49,587 bases of DNA, from contig CABSCP010000037.1 in the NCBI GenBank assembly GCA_902476265.1, positions 1-49,587 of the forward strand, given 5' to 3'. Source of the stretch: an uncultured Lachnospiraceae bacterium. GTDB lineage: Bacteria > Bacillota > Clostridia > Lachnospirales > Lachnospiraceae. Below are positions 1 to 8,099 of this stretch, piece by piece. The notes beneath the pieces were generated by a model. That model saw nothing but the letters and a program-made list of their open reading frames with translations. It ran no database searches and had not been told where the DNA came from. The position numbers and the translations under genes are program-made. The stretch's first letter is position 1; each line of letters begins with the position of its first letter.

Positions 1-57
1 TAATAAAGGGATGGGAAGCCTTGAAAAATGAGGGCTGAGAATTCCGAGAACTTATAA
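1..57. repeat. Left copy of 57-bp terminal inverted repeat
   Basis: The first 57 bases are an exact reverse complement of the last 57 (49531-49587); identity stops at base 58. Both copies lie immediately upstream of an inward-transcribed gene (80 on the left, 49508 on the right), so the repeat may be a shared upstream region. I see no third copy in the window. Because it sits exactly at both window ends, the assembly may simply have stopped at a repeated sequence, and the true repeat may extend outward. Confidence 0.95.
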
Positions 58-79
58 AAATGAAGGGGAGGAATATACG

Positions 80-535
80 ATGAAACTTGCCGAAGCACTG
101 CAGGAACGTGCAGATATAAACAGGAAAATCGAGCAGCTAAAGGATCGCTTAAAGAATAATGTGCTGGTACAGGAGGGAGAAAAAACTGCGGAAGAGCCGG
201 AAAAATTAAAGCAGGAGTTAGATATGGCGGTTGAGCGTCTGGAATATTTGATTTCTCATATTAACTTAACAAACTGTCAAGTTGAAGTTAATGGACAAAC
301 ATTAACGGAACTTATCGCAAAAAAGGATGCGCTTTCGCTGAAAATCCATGTATATAAGGATACTGTCTATACCGGAAGCCAAACATCTTACCGTGCAAGA
401 AATACTGAAATTAAAATAAAACCGGCGATCGTTGTTACGGATTGGCAGGCGGAAATAGACAAAATGGCTAAAGAACTTCGTTTGCTGGACAATAAATTGC
501 AGGAAAGCAACTGGAATATAGATTTGATAGAGTAA
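80..535 (+). CDS. DIP1984 family protein
   Basis: The 151-residue product matches the DIP1984 (septicolysin-like) family over its full length. It opens MKLAEALQERADINRKIEQL and continues with an alternating charged, leucine-rich pattern that predicts an almost wholly helical, coiled-coil protein. The N-terminal signature with the following LVQEGE motif is characteristic. A GGGGAGG ribosome site lies about 7 bases before the ATG. The biochemical function is unknown. The gene starts just inside the left terminal repeat, which may carry its promoter. Confidence 0.88.
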   Translation: MKLAEALQERADINRKIEQLKDRLKNNVLVQEGEKTAEEPEKLKQELDMAVERLEYLISHINLTNCQVEVNGQTLTELIAKKDALSLKIHVYKDTVYTGSQTSYRARNTEIKIKPAIVVTDWQAEIDKMAKELRLLDNKLQESNWNIDLIE

Positions 536-720
536 ATTATTTGTCGGTAGCAGAAGCAGGGCGAATGTCACGCGGCGACAGCGCAAGTCGTATTTTGGCG
601 ACACTCAGGAGCGGGTGTGGGGTTCGATTCCCCGAGAATCGTTATGCTCCAATCGTGTATATGTGCATCGTAATGGGTTATGATTATTACCGGATATTGA
701 CTGTGACTGTGAGGGTGGGA

Positions 721-1383
721 ATGGGGAAGCTTTTGGATTACGAGCGGGCAGCAGAGAAATACAAAAACCGGATGGTGGTTTCAATGGGAAAACAAATTAA
801 TTATTGGATGGATTACGACAGCTTTTTGCTGGTAGCACAGAAAGCGGTTGATCTGGGCTGTACCATTGTTAAAGAAGACCGTGATTGCGGGCGGGTTACG
901 GAGAGCAGAGAAATTGGTATGATTACGCCATACAAAAACAGGTGCAGCGCCAGCTATTATTTCCATCTGCAGGAAGCGGGGGAGATCGAGATTCAAACTG
1001 TAAATGGAAAGGAATTTTTATGTCATGGTTTCAATGCAGGCGGTAATGCTGTCATTGAGGCCGGATTTTCGGTTATCAAAGATGAGCCCACCGGTGTCTG
1101 CAAAACGAAGCGGAAAAAGGAAATACACAGAGCCAGATTATACTGTATCACCGGCTATTATGACGAAAATGGAGAATATATACCGCGGCCGGAATGTCTG
1201 ACGAAAGTATTTGATTCGCTCGTGCGGTATGTAAAAAAGATAGCGCCTTATACAGAAATTGTTGAGGAACAGATCAGTATGAATGACGAAGATTACGGTG
1301 AGATCTATGAGTACAGACACAAGGAATACATAACGAAGACCTGTCTGGATCTGGTAAATAACGAAGGGTTCAAATTATGCTGA
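721..1383 (+). CDS. Hypothetical protein
   Basis: This is a reading frame of about 220 residues that I do not recognise. It is soluble, rich in aromatic and charged residues, and has no signal peptide or membrane segment. The frame is open upstream to 541, but that part is unconvincing as protein. I chose ATG 721 because GAGGGTGGGA lies just ahead; ATG 661 and ATG 784 remain possible. Its stop overlaps the next ATG (ATGCTGA, 1377-1383), so it is probably translationally coupled to the GNAT gene downstream. Confidence 0.6.
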   Translation: MGKLLDYERAAEKYKNRMVVSMGKQINYWMDYDSFLLVAQKAVDLGCTIVKEDRDCGRVTESREIGMITPYKNRCSASYYFHLQEAGEIEIQTVNGKEFLCHGFNAGGNAVIEAGFSVIKDEPTGVCKTKRKKEIHRARLYCITGYYDENGEYIPRPECLTKVFDSLVRYVKKIAPYTEIVEEQISMNDEDYGEIYEYRHKEYITKTCLDLVNNEGFKLC

Positions 1384-1895
1384 GAGAGAAAACTTTCCTT
1401 TTGGAAACAGAGAGATTAACCTTGCATCCTTTTCATGATATTGATTTAAAGGATGCCATTGTTCTGTTAAATAATAATGAAATTAAAGAGACATATATTA
1501 TTCCGGATTTTTCCACTCGTGAAGATGCAGTTAAAATGTTTGATGCATTAAAGCGTATGTCAAACTCCGATAAACATTTTGTGTATGGTATTTATTTGGA
1601 TCACAAATTGATCGGTTTTATAAACGATGTGGATATTGACGGTTGTACGATTGAGGTTGGGTATGTCATAAATCCAGACATGAAAAATCATGGATATGCA
1701 ACGGAAATGCTATTGGCTTGTATTCAGGAACTTTTCAGAATGGGATATTCTGTTGTCAGAGCAGGATTTTTTGAAGAAAACAATGCCAGTAGACGGGTTA
1801 TGGAAAAAAGCGGAATGACAAGAATTGAAAAAACGGATGAAATAGAGTATCGTGGAAAACTTCATCATTGTATCTATTATGAAATAAGGAAATAA
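1377..1895 (+). CDS. GNAT family N-acetyltransferase (RimJ/RimL-like)
   Basis: The 172-residue product is an acetyl-CoA dependent N-acetyltransferase of the RimJ/RimL type. It opens with the ETERLTLHPF strand usual for this group. The acetyl-CoA loop is seen as VGYVINPDMKNHGYATEML, where NHGYAT takes the place of the R/QxxGxG/A motif. The C-terminal NNASRRVMEKSGM segment is also typical. The substrate cannot be told from sequence. The ATG overlaps the stop of the preceding gene, suggesting one transcript. Confidence 0.88.
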   Translation: MLREKTFLLETERLTLHPFHDIDLKDAIVLLNNNEIKETYIIPDFSTREDAVKMFDALKRMSNSDKHFVYGIYLDHKLIGFINDVDIDGCTIEVGYVINPDMKNHGYATEMLLACIQELFRMGYSVVRAGFFEENNASRRVMEKSGMTRIEKTDEIEYRGKLHHCIYYEIRK

Positions 1896-1899
1896 ATGA

Positions 1900-2317
1900 A
1901 TGTTGAATAATTTGATTATAAGGCCGGAAAATCCTGCTGATTACAAAGAGGCAGAATTAATGACAATGCGCAGCTTTTGGAATAAGTACTGGCCGGGTTG
2001 CAGAGCTGGATGGCAAGATTGTGGGTGCTGTTTATTACACAAAAGCGTGGATAGCGGATGGGGATATCAGACATGAGGTTGTGACCTTCGGACCCCTGGC
2101 TGTTGAACCTACACTTGAAGGCAATAATATTGGCGGTGCATTGATGAAAGAAACGATAAAGCTTGCAAAAGAAGCCGGCATAGCCGGAATTGTTATTGCC
2201 GGAGAACCGAACTACTATCCGAGATTCGGATTTAAAAGATGTTCAGAATTTGGCATTACTGATATAGATGGAAATACTTATGATGCGCTGATGTGTCTGC
2301 CATTAAATGGGAAGTGA
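1900..2317 (+). pseudogene. GNAT acetyltransferase with internal deletion
   Basis: ATG 1900 opens a typical GNAT N-terminus (MLNNLIIRPENPADYKEAEL) that breaks near 1996 after YWPG. The C-terminal half then continues in another frame, with VAELDGKIVGAVYYTK followed by the acetyl-CoA binding part EGNNIGGALMKE and the YYPRFGFKR end. The family normally has roughly 30 more residues between these halves. A deletion that also shifted the frame explains this. A shorter 98-residue frame from 2021 is open but lacks the N-terminal strands. Confidence 0.85.
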
Positions 2318-2404
2318 TGTTCAGTTTATTTGGAATCATAAGGGAGATTCTGCAATCACGAAAGTATTCCGTAATTTGTTGGCGAATTGATTTATGTTAC
2401 TTAA

Positions 2405-2425
2405 CCTCAGTTGACAAGGGGACAC
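2405..2425. repeat. Solo end of MITE-like element
   Basis: CCTCAGTTGACAAGGGGACAC matches 20 of 21 bases of the right end (reverse complement) of the 150-bp element at 5841-5990. Only this terminus is present. It lies directly upstream of the GGAG ribosome site of the Nudix gene. Confidence 0.7.
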
Positions 2426-2437
2426 GGAGATGATTCA

Positions 2438-3058
2438 ATGAATAGAAATGAAAGATGGCTGGAGTGGGCGGTTGAACTGCAAAGCCTTGCACAGGCGGGA
2501 TTGACCTACGGGAAAGATGTTTATGATAAGGAACGATATGAACGAATAAGGGATATTTCTGCTGAAATTATGTCTTATAAAACAGAGATTCCGTTTGAAA
2601 AAGTAAAAGATTTATTTTGCAATGAAACAGGATATCAGACACCGAAACTGGATACAAGAGCGGCTGTTTTTGAAAATGATAAAATTCTTCTGGTAAGGGA
2701 AAATAACGGAAAGTGGTCACTTCCGGGCGGCTGGGTTGATGTAAACGTATCAGTGAAAGAAAATGCAGTTAAAGAAGTCAAAGAAGAATCAGGACTGGAT
2801 GTGGCTGCAGACAGAATAATTGCGGTTCAGGATAGAAACAAGCACAATTTGCCGGTATATGCTTATGGTGTATGTAAAATATTCGTCCTTTGTTCCGTTA
2901 TAGGCGGGCAGTTTGAAAAAAATATAGAAACAACGGGATTTTGCTATTTCGATAAAAATGAATTGCCGGAACTCGCAACGGAGAAAAATACGGAAGAACA
3001 AATCGATATGTGTTTTAAAGCATACGATGATAAAAACTGGATAGTGGAATTTGATTAA
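2438..3058 (+). CDS. NUDIX hydrolase with Nudix_N domain
   Basis: The product has 206 residues. An N-terminal helical Nudix_N-type domain (about 1-65, starting MNRNERWLEWAVELQSLAQA) precedes the Nudix fold, where PGGWVDVNV...KEVKEESGL is the Nudix box (about 97-119). The metal-binding EVKEE core is intact, but the box glutamate six residues after the glycine is valine (about V104) and the box arginine is lysine. Relatives hydrolyse nucleoside diphosphate derivatives such as ADP-ribose. ATG 2438 has GGAG 8 bases upstream; a longer in-frame TTG at 2411 lies inside a repeat remnant and was rejected. Confidence 0.85.
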   Translation: MNRNERWLEWAVELQSLAQAGLTYGKDVYDKERYERIRDISAEIMSYKTEIPFEKVKDLFCNETGYQTPKLDTRAAVFENDKILLVRENNGKWSLPGGWVDVNVSVKENAVKEVKEESGLDVAADRIIAVQDRNKHNLPVYAYGVCKIFVLCSVIGGQFEKNIETTGFCYFDKNELPELATEKNTEEQIDMCFKAYDDKNWIVEFD

Positions 3059-3084
3059 AACTTAAAAATAAAACAGGGGTGCCG

Positions 3085-3277
3085 CAATGGTATATTGCAA
3101 TCGACAATGACAGGATGATCGGCGGTATGGGGGTGATAGAATGATTTTCATGACCGGAAAGATTTGACTCCGAATGTCTGTGCGGTTTATGTGGAAGAAG
3201 AATACCGCTGCAGAGGGATCGCCGGGAAGCTGTTAAACGATGTATGCGAGGATATGGATGATGAAAAAGAATTTTAA
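3085..3277 (+). pseudogene. GNAT acetyltransferase fragment, frameshifted
   Basis: Two adjacent frames give one degraded GNAT. QWYIAIDNDRMIGGMGVIE (from 3085) ends at a TGA, then NDFHDRKDLTPNVCAVYVEE and YRCRGIAGKLLNDVCEDM continue in the next frame. The acetyl-CoA loop (RCRGIAGKL) is recognisable, but the N-terminus is missing. The tail overlaps the start of the next membrane gene. This is the second broken GNAT in about 1.4 kb. Confidence 0.75.
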
Positions 3278-3596
3278 TTGGGCAGTTGGTTCGGCAATCG
3301 TCATGCTGCTCCTGCCCTGGGCAGCGGTTTCTTTCTTGCCGGGAGATGCGGGAATGGCAGTCTGCTTTCTCCTGTTTTATGCCGTAAATCCGGTCTGTTC
3401 TGTTGCGGCAGGAGTGTCAGCCGGAAAAAATCCAAAAGCATTGTGGATGCGGCCTGTTTTGCCGGCAGTCTTTTTCCTGGCAGGGGCATGGACATTCTTT
3501 GATCTGTGGGAAATAGCATTCGTTTTCTATGCCGGAGTTTATCTTACCATCGGGATGATATCCATGTTGTTTTCCATGCTGAAAAGGAGAAGCTGA
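3258..3596 (+). CDS. Small integral membrane protein
   Basis: The 112-residue hydrophobic protein has about four predicted membrane segments: IVMLLLPWAAVSFL, MAVCFLLFYAVNPVCSVAAG, VLPAVFFLAGAWTFF and IAFVFYAGVYLTIGMISMLF. I do not recognise a family. Tandem ATGs at 3258 and 3261 follow GAGG; the longer in-frame start at 3240 lies in the GNAT remnant and is less likely. It is followed by a second membrane protein on the same strand, so the two may act together. Confidence 0.6.
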   Translation: MMKKNFNWAVGSAIVMLLLPWAAVSFLPGDAGMAVCFLLFYAVNPVCSVAAGVSAGKNPKALWMRPVLPAVFFLAGAWTFFDLWEIAFVFYAGVYLTIGMISMLFSMLKRRS

Positions 3597-3662
3597 TATG
3601 GCTGACTTAATGATAATATGTGGACCGCATGCGGTGGACAAGAATTAGGAGGGAGGCCGAAG

Positions 3663-4217
3663 ATGATCCGAAAATATCCCCAGGCGGTTTTCGTGGTGCT
3701 TTTTCCGTATGTGCTCCTGTTTGTATTTTATTGTATTCTGCACAGCGAATTTGTGAATATGCTGTTTAAGGACAGCACGGATGTGCTGTATGTGCCTGTG
3801 GCGGCATACATAGCCGCCTTTTTGGGGGCGGTATCCGTTCCGGTTATCAGCCTGAAAAAAAAGGCGGATGGGGCAGCGATTTGCCGGTTGAATCTGTTTG
3901 TGAAGCTGCTTCACATTCCGGCTTATGTGCTGTTTTTCCTGATGGCAATGCTCTGTCTGACCACAATTTTTACTTTTGCGGTCAGCATTGTTTTTGCAGC
4001 GGCGGATCTGGCAATGATTTCGGTCAGCGGGATCATCGGACTGGCCGCGGTCATCGGGAGCGCAAAGGAAAAAAAGATTTCAGGTGTGGCGGCGGTTTTC
4101 CACGGTGTCCTGCAGTTTATGTTCTGTCTGGATATGATCAGCGCTGTCATCCTTTACCGAAAAAATGAAAAAAGGGAGAAAAGAGTTTATGGAAAAAGCA
4201 GCATTGATCATGATTGA
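3663..4217 (+). CDS. Integral membrane protein
   Basis: The 184-residue protein has about five hydrophobic segments (AVFVVLFPYVLLFVFYCIL, VAAYIAAFLGAVSVPVISL, LHIPAYVLFFLMAMLCLTTI, a following AVSIVFAAADLAMIS and IIGLAAVIGSA stretch, and a C-terminal helix). It ends in a lysine- and glutamate-rich tail. A very strong AGGAGGGAGG lies before ATG 3663. Its last 29 bases overlap the next gene, suggesting coupling. The function is not recognised. Confidence 0.65.
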   Translation: MIRKYPQAVFVVLFPYVLLFVFYCILHSEFVNMLFKDSTDVLYVPVAAYIAAFLGAVSVPVISLKKKADGAAICRLNLFVKLLHIPAYVLFFLMAMLCLTTIFTFAVSIVFAAADLAMISVSGIIGLAAVIGSAKEKKISGVAAVFHGVLQFMFCLDMISAVILYRKNEKREKRVYGKSSIDHD

Positions 4218-4806
4218 CATGCAAAACGGGTTCCTTCACCCAAAATCCGCCCAGTGCATCCGCATGGCGGCGGAAACCGTACCGGCCTGCGCCAGAGCGC
4301 TGGCTTTTGCCAGGGAGAATGGGATTCCCGTATTTTTGGTGAAGCGCAGATACCGGGCGGACGGCAGCGATGTGGAGCTGAGCCGTTACGCGTCCTGGAG
4401 AGCGGGCGGAAAAGCGCTCTCACCCGGAGCGCCGGAAGAAATCGGGGAAGAATTTCCGCCGGAACTCAGCCCGGCAGAAGAAGATTATGTCATAATCAAA
4501 CCCCGATGGAGCGCTTTTTTCCAGACGGAGCTGGATCTGCTTTTGAGAAGGCTGGATGTGCGGACCGTCCTGCTGGCGGGGACGACAACCCCGAACTGCA
4601 TAAGGACCACCTGCTATGACGCCCTGGCGCTGGATTATAATGTGGTGGTGCTGGAGGACTGCTGTTCCTCCCAGACGCCCGAGATCCAGCGGGCGAACAT
4701 GGAGGATATGCGGCGGGCAGGCGCCTTTTTGACAGATACAAAGGGGATTTTGGAAGGAATGCTGGAAACGCTGACAGATGAAAAAAAGGAATGGACGTTG
4801 TTATAG
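4189..4806 (+). CDS. Cysteine hydrolase (isochorismatase family)
   Basis: The 205-residue product has the isochorismatase-like fold. The catalytic triad is visible: Asp10 in IMIDMQNGF, Lys104 in IIKPRWSAF and Cys137 in GTTTPNCIRTT, the last with the preceding cis-peptide loop. Members hydrolyse amides or vinyl ethers (nicotinamidase, N-carbamoylsarcosine amidase and others); the substrate is not predictable here. GGGAG lies about 11 bases ahead of ATG 4189. The upstream in-frame ATG at 4165 is inside the preceding gene. Confidence 0.9.
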   Translation: MEKAALIMIDMQNGFLHPKSAQCIRMAAETVPACARALAFARENGIPVFLVKRRYRADGSDVELSRYASWRAGGKALSPGAPEEIGEEFPPELSPAEEDYVIIKPRWSAFFQTELDLLLRRLDVRTVLLAGTTTPNCIRTTCYDALALDYNVVVLEDCCSSQTPEIQRANMEDMRRAGAFLTDTKGILEGMLETLTDEKKEWTLL

Positions 4807-4821
4807 AGATGACTCCAAAAT

Positions 4822-4856
4822 GGCCGCTGATATACGTTGATATATCAGCGGCCGTT
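4822..4856 (+). terminator. Hairpin terminator after cysteine hydrolase
   Basis: A perfect 13-bp stem (4822-4834 with 4841-4853) and 6-base loop is followed only by GTTT. It lies between convergent genes. The short T run makes its efficiency uncertain; it may serve both directions. Confidence 0.6.
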
Positions 4857-4888
4857 TGCGTTCCGATGAATGCCAGGTCTAAACTGTC

Positions 4889-5773
4889 CTATTCCTGTGC
4901 CGTGGAACTACCCTGTTGTTCTTTTTCGATCTGCTCTAATGCAGCGTTCATTAACTCTGTCCAGGATGTAGAATACATGGCTTTTCCGGAGGAGTCAAAA
5001 AGGGTGATGGTGACATTGGCTTCTTCCGGCGGGACCCCGGCGACCAGCTGATACTGAAGTCCCTGAAACAGGAGATCCAGAACCGTATTGCCGTCTTTTT
5101 CCGGAAGTATATTGCCGTTGAAATAAAAGTCTATCCGGTCAACGGTGTCTGAACAGTAGATTTTTTTGAAAGAATAGTCAGGGTCTTCCAGATATTCGTT
5201 CAGCGTGTTCTCAAAACGGTTCAGATAATCTTCGGCAAGGGCATCCCGGGTAGAGGGGAGCAGAGTAATGATCGTGTAACCGTTCTCTAAAGTGACGGAA
5301 CTGTTATATTTTTCGAAAAGTGCTTCGTCCTCTTCTAAAGGCCGTATGGTGTAGAGATTAAATGGAACTTTTATGATGACCAGGGTTTCCTCCGGTGCAG
5401 ATTCGGAGACAGTTTCCGTTTCCTGCTGTAGGGACTGCGCCTGTGTTTCTTCCGGAATCTGACTTGCTTCTTCTGAAGTGATGGATTCGCTCTCGTCAGG
5501 TATGCCGGATCCATTCTTTTGATTATTGTTGTGCAGCCTGAAAAAGGCGAAAACAGAGACGGCTGCGATCAGAAAGAAAAGGATGACGCAAATCAGGCAA
5601 ATATAGAAGACTCCTTTTCCGGCGGGTTTGGCGGGGCCGGTCCGGTAACGTTCCCATGTACCGGGCGCAGGCGGTGCGGAAGACTCTTTTTGAACGGGAA
5701 AACCACAGTTCGGACATTTAACAGCCTGATCTGAGATTTCTTTCCCGCATTCGGGACATTTGATTAACGGCAT
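4889..5773 (-). CDS. Zinc-ribbon, single-pass membrane protein
   Basis: The 294-residue protein begins with a rubredoxin-like zinc ribbon (CPECGKEI...CPNCGFP, residues about 5-24). A proline-rich linker, one membrane helix (VFYICLICVILFFLIAAVSVFAFF, about 54-77) and a Ser/Glu-rich stalk follow. A predicted extracellular domain of about 160 residues with alternating strands comes last. This layout is common for clostridial envelope proteins of unknown role. GGGAGG sits ahead of the ATG on the minus strand. It is monocistronic and convergent with the hydrolase. Confidence 0.75.
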   Translation of the reverse strand: MPLIKCPECGKEISDQAVKCPNCGFPVQKESSAPPAPGTWERYRTGPAKPAGKGVFYICLICVILFFLIAAVSVFAFFRLHNNNQKNGSGIPDESESITSEEASQIPEETQAQSLQQETETVSESAPEETLVIIKVPFNLYTIRPLEEDEALFEKYNSSVTLENGYTIITLLPSTRDALAEDYLNRFENTLNEYLEDPDYSFKKIYCSDTVDRIDFYFNGNILPEKDGNTVLDLLFQGLQYQLVAGVPPEEANVTITLFDSSGKAMYSTSWTELMNAALEQIEKEQQGSSTAQE

Positions 5774-5840
5774 AGAAGTATCCTCCCTTTTTTGAAGTTG
5801 AAAATATGGTTATGATCTGGTTCCATTATAACTTTTCTTA

Positions 5841-5990
5841 CCCTCAGTTGACAAGGGCATACACGCCCCAGACACTGAATTTTGGCGGATGGCAGCGTTA
5901 GCGTCAGTCTGGACGTACGCCGATTGACAGTAACGTAGCAGAATTACAAACCGGAGCGGTAAAACCGTGTGTCCCCATGTCAACTGAGGG
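5841..5990. mobile_element. 150-bp MITE-like element
   Basis: Terminal inverted repeats CCCTCAGTTGACAAGGG (5841-5857) and its complement at 5974-5990 match at 16 of 17 bases. The 116-bp interior is non-coding. A TTA flanks the left end here and a TTAA flanks the solo end at 2405. No transposase is present, so it would depend on one elsewhere. It lies between two divergent genes. Confidence 0.75.
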
Positions 5991-6023
5991 GAGGGATCAT
6001 GAACAGAACTTTTTAGGGAATCC

Positions 6024-6051
6024 TTGCTTTTTTTGAAACAGGTGTTATAAT
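6024..6051 (+). promoter_or_regulatory. Sigma-A type promoter
   Basis: TTGCTT (6024-6029), a 16-base spacer and TATAAT (6046-6051) lie upstream of the unknown gene at 6196. The heptamer tandem repeat begins 7 bases after the -10 box, so it would be in the 5' leader. Confidence 0.65.
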
Positions 6052-6057
6052 TAAATC

Positions 6058-6099
6058 GTAAGTAGTAAGTAGTAAGTAGTAAGTAGTAAGTAGTAAGTA
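6058..6099 (+). repeat. Heptamer tandem repeat, six copies of GTAAGTA
   Basis: Six exact copies of GTAAGTA, followed by a degenerate GCAAG, lie just after the promoter and about 97 bases before the ATG of the gene at 6196. The tract is non-coding and prone to slippage. It could vary leader length between strains. Confidence 0.95.
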
Positions 6100-6195
6100 G
6101 CAAGCGACCGGGCGGAAGGTATGGGAAAAGTCAAATGTATCCTCATTTCTGCCCATTTCATGATTCAAAGGCATTTTCAGGTGCAGGAGGCCAAT

Positions 6196-7089
6196 ATGAA
6201 AGAATACACGTTATCCCAACAATATGCGATTATCGGTTTGGACGGTCAGAGCAGCTCCCGGAGGACAACGGCCAAGAGCGCAGCGCTGCGGGCGATTGCG
6301 GCAGCGAGGCTTTTGGAGGACACGGTGCTGACAGAGTTTCCGGCTGAGAAAAAGAGCCGGCTGGAAGAGGGGCTTACAGAAGTCAGAAGACAAAATAAGA
6401 AAGAGGCGGAGGAACTGGAAAAAGAAACGGTGCGTTTTCTGGAAGCGGACGGCGCATTGGAAGAGGTCCCGGATCTTTTGGGATGTGATATGAATTATTA
6501 CACAGCGGGCAACGATTTAAAGCAATATCGCAGTGACGGGGATCTTTACCGGAGAATGATAGAATCGGTACGGGGGGAGATTCTGGAGGAAGGCCCGGTG
6601 ACGGATGAATGTGTTTGCCTGTTGTGGCTGTTTCGGGAGAGCGGATGTCTTCACGATATTTTTTCCACGGACGAACAGACGATTGTGGAAAGGCGGATGC
6701 TCGGTATGGCCGCGGAAAATGAGGTGGCGGGGCTTTTGTGGCCGCTGGAGTTTCACAGCGGCGTGGAAGGGGTTGTCAACACCTTTCTGAAGGGGAAAAA
6801 CAAACTGTTCCGGAATCCGTATCTGCAGGGTGTCAACCTTTTGTTCCCTTTTCTGGACAGAAGACAGGCCGTTTTTGTGGATTTTGTAGTTTTTGGAACA
6901 CAGGTACAGAGCCGCCGGATAGCCATGCTCACTTTTTTATCGGAAATGGGTCATTACGTGGAAGAAGTGAAAAACGGTACCGAGACGCTGCTTCGTATTG
7001 ATAATGCTTATTATCGGATATGGCCCAGGGTCATTCAGTGCAACAAGGTGCCCATCCAGGGCGCGCAGCTGCTTCCCGTATACAAGTGA
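6196..7089 (+). CDS. Hypothetical protein
   Basis: The 297-residue soluble protein is not one I recognise. Its N-terminal two-thirds is helical and acidic, rich in Glu/Leu (for example LEEGLTEVRRQNKKEAEELEKE). The C-terminal part (from about 195) is more mixed and includes LLFPFLDRRQAVFVDFVVFG and YYRIWPRVIQ. AGGAGG lies 5 bases before ATG 6196; an in-frame ATG at 6121 has no comparable site. A small MerR-like regulator follows 24 bases downstream and may be co-transcribed. Confidence 0.65.
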   Translation: MKEYTLSQQYAIIGLDGQSSSRRTTAKSAALRAIAAARLLEDTVLTEFPAEKKSRLEEGLTEVRRQNKKEAEELEKETVRFLEADGALEEVPDLLGCDMNYYTAGNDLKQYRSDGDLYRRMIESVRGEILEEGPVTDECVCLLWLFRESGCLHDIFSTDEQTIVERRMLGMAAENEVAGLLWPLEFHSGVEGVVNTFLKGKNKLFRNPYLQGVNLLFPFLDRRQAVFVDFVVFGTQVQSRRIAMLTFLSEMGHYVEEVKNGTETLLRIDNAYYRIWPRVIQCNKVPIQGAQLLPVYK

Positions 7090-7113
7090 GGATTGTGATC
7101 AGGAGGAACCCCT

Positions 7114-7377
7114 ATGTCAAGGCAGAGAAGTATGGAAAAAATCCTGGCTTCGGAATATGTTTCCATCGGCGAACTTTCCCGGTTGACGGGATGCCGATAC
7201 AGCACGCTGAAATTTTATACGGAGGAGGGAATGTTGCCCTTTGAACAGGAAGAGGAAAATCTGACGAGAAGGTATAGAAGAGAGGACAGCATAAGCCGGG
7301 TAGAGCTGATCCGGGAACTGAGAACAGCAGGGAAGCCGGTTCCCGAAGTGAAGACAATCTTGAGAGATATGGATTAG
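7114..7377 (+). CDS. MerR-like DNA-binding protein, short
   Basis: The 87-residue protein carries a MerR winged helix-turn-helix (YVSIGELSRLTGCRYSTLKFYTEEGMLP, then TRRYRREDSISRVELIRELR). It stops at the end of the DNA-binding domain and lacks the long dimerisation helix and effector region of full-length MerR regulators. AGGAGG precedes the ATG. It could be an excisionase-like or autonomous small regulator of the adjacent gene; no target is visible. Confidence 0.8.
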   Translation: MSRQRSMEKILASEYVSIGELSRLTGCRYSTLKFYTEEGMLPFEQEEENLTRRYRREDSISRVELIRELRTAGKPVPEVKTILRDMD

Positions 7378-7405
7378 AAAAGAATTAGAAAAGAGGCGTT
7401 TTTCC

Positions 7406-7462
7406 TTGACTTTTGTGGTTTCAGCAGTATAATTAAAACGGATGTTGCAAAACGAATGTTTT
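7406..7462 (+). promoter_or_regulatory. Promoter and possible operator of TetR gene
   Basis: TTGACT (7406-7411), a 16-base spacer and TATAAT (7428-7433) form a near-consensus promoter. Downstream, AAAACGAATGTTTT (7449-7462) is a short dyad and a candidate binding site for the TetR product encoded next. The operator role is inferred from position alone. Confidence 0.7.
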
Positions 7463-7484
7463 AATATTGTGGAGGACGCATATT

Positions 7485-8072
7485 TTGCCAAGGAAAGCAA
7501 AGTTTTCAAAAGATGAAATTATAGAGGCTGCACTGAAAATTGTGAGAGATAATGGGCCGGAAGCGTTGACAGCCAGAGCGCTGGGCGCGGAACTGGGAAG
7601 TTCGGCAAGGCCTGTTTTTACCGTGTTTCAGAATATGGAAGAAGTGCGCCGTGATGTTGCTGCAGCAGCCAGAGAAGTTTATAACAGATATGTGAAAAGA
7701 GGGCTGGAACAGATTTCTCCATTTAAGGGCGTAGGAGCAGAGTACATACTCTTTGCCATGGAGGAGCCAAAACTGTTCCAGCTTCTTTTTATGGCGGAAC
7801 AGGAGAAGATACCGACGCTCACCGGGATATTGCCCTTAATTGATGGCAATTATGAGAGGATATCTGATTCCATCCGAAAGGATTACGGACTGAAAGGGGA
7901 AAACATTGAAAAATTATACCGCCACCTGTGGATCTATACCCACGGTATCGCGGTATTGTGTGCTACCCGGATGTGCAGATTTGAAAAAGAGGAGATCGGG
8001 AATCTGATGACAGAGGTATGTTTCAGCCTGATAAAAAACTGGAAGTCGGAAGAAGAAAACGGTTCCTGTTGA
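7485..8072 (+). CDS. TetR/AcrR family transcriptional regulator
   Basis: The 195-residue regulator has an N-terminal TetR helix-turn-helix (KDEIIEAALKIVRDNGPEALTARALGAELG, about 7-37) and a TetR_C-like all-helical ligand domain. TTG 7485 is chosen because GGAGG lies 9 bases upstream, whereas the in-frame TTG at 7467 precedes that site. It is 27 bases upstream of the flavodoxin/SCP2 fusion gene on the same strand, so it probably represses the operon it heads. Confidence 0.85.
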   Translation: MPRKAKFSKDEIIEAALKIVRDNGPEALTARALGAELGSSARPVFTVFQNMEEVRRDVAAAAREVYNRYVKRGLEQISPFKGVGAEYILFAMEEPKLFQLLFMAEQEKIPTLTGILPLIDGNYERISDSIRKDYGLKGENIEKLYRHLWIYTHGIAVLCATRMCRFEKEEIGNLMTEVCFSLIKNWKSEEENGSC

Positions 8073-8099
8073 CGGTTTTGGAGAAGGGAAGGTATTCCT

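Noticed and set aside
541..660. tRNA-like segment with GGGGTTCGATTCCCC resembling a T arm
   Set aside because: No matching acceptor strand, D arm or anticodon arm could be found upstream. The same bases form another hairpin (CGATTC with GAATCG), so the T-arm likeness is probably chance.
6121..6195. 25-residue N-terminal extension of the gene at 6196
   Set aside because: ATG 6121 lacks a ribosome site of the quality found at 6196, and the extension has no family support.
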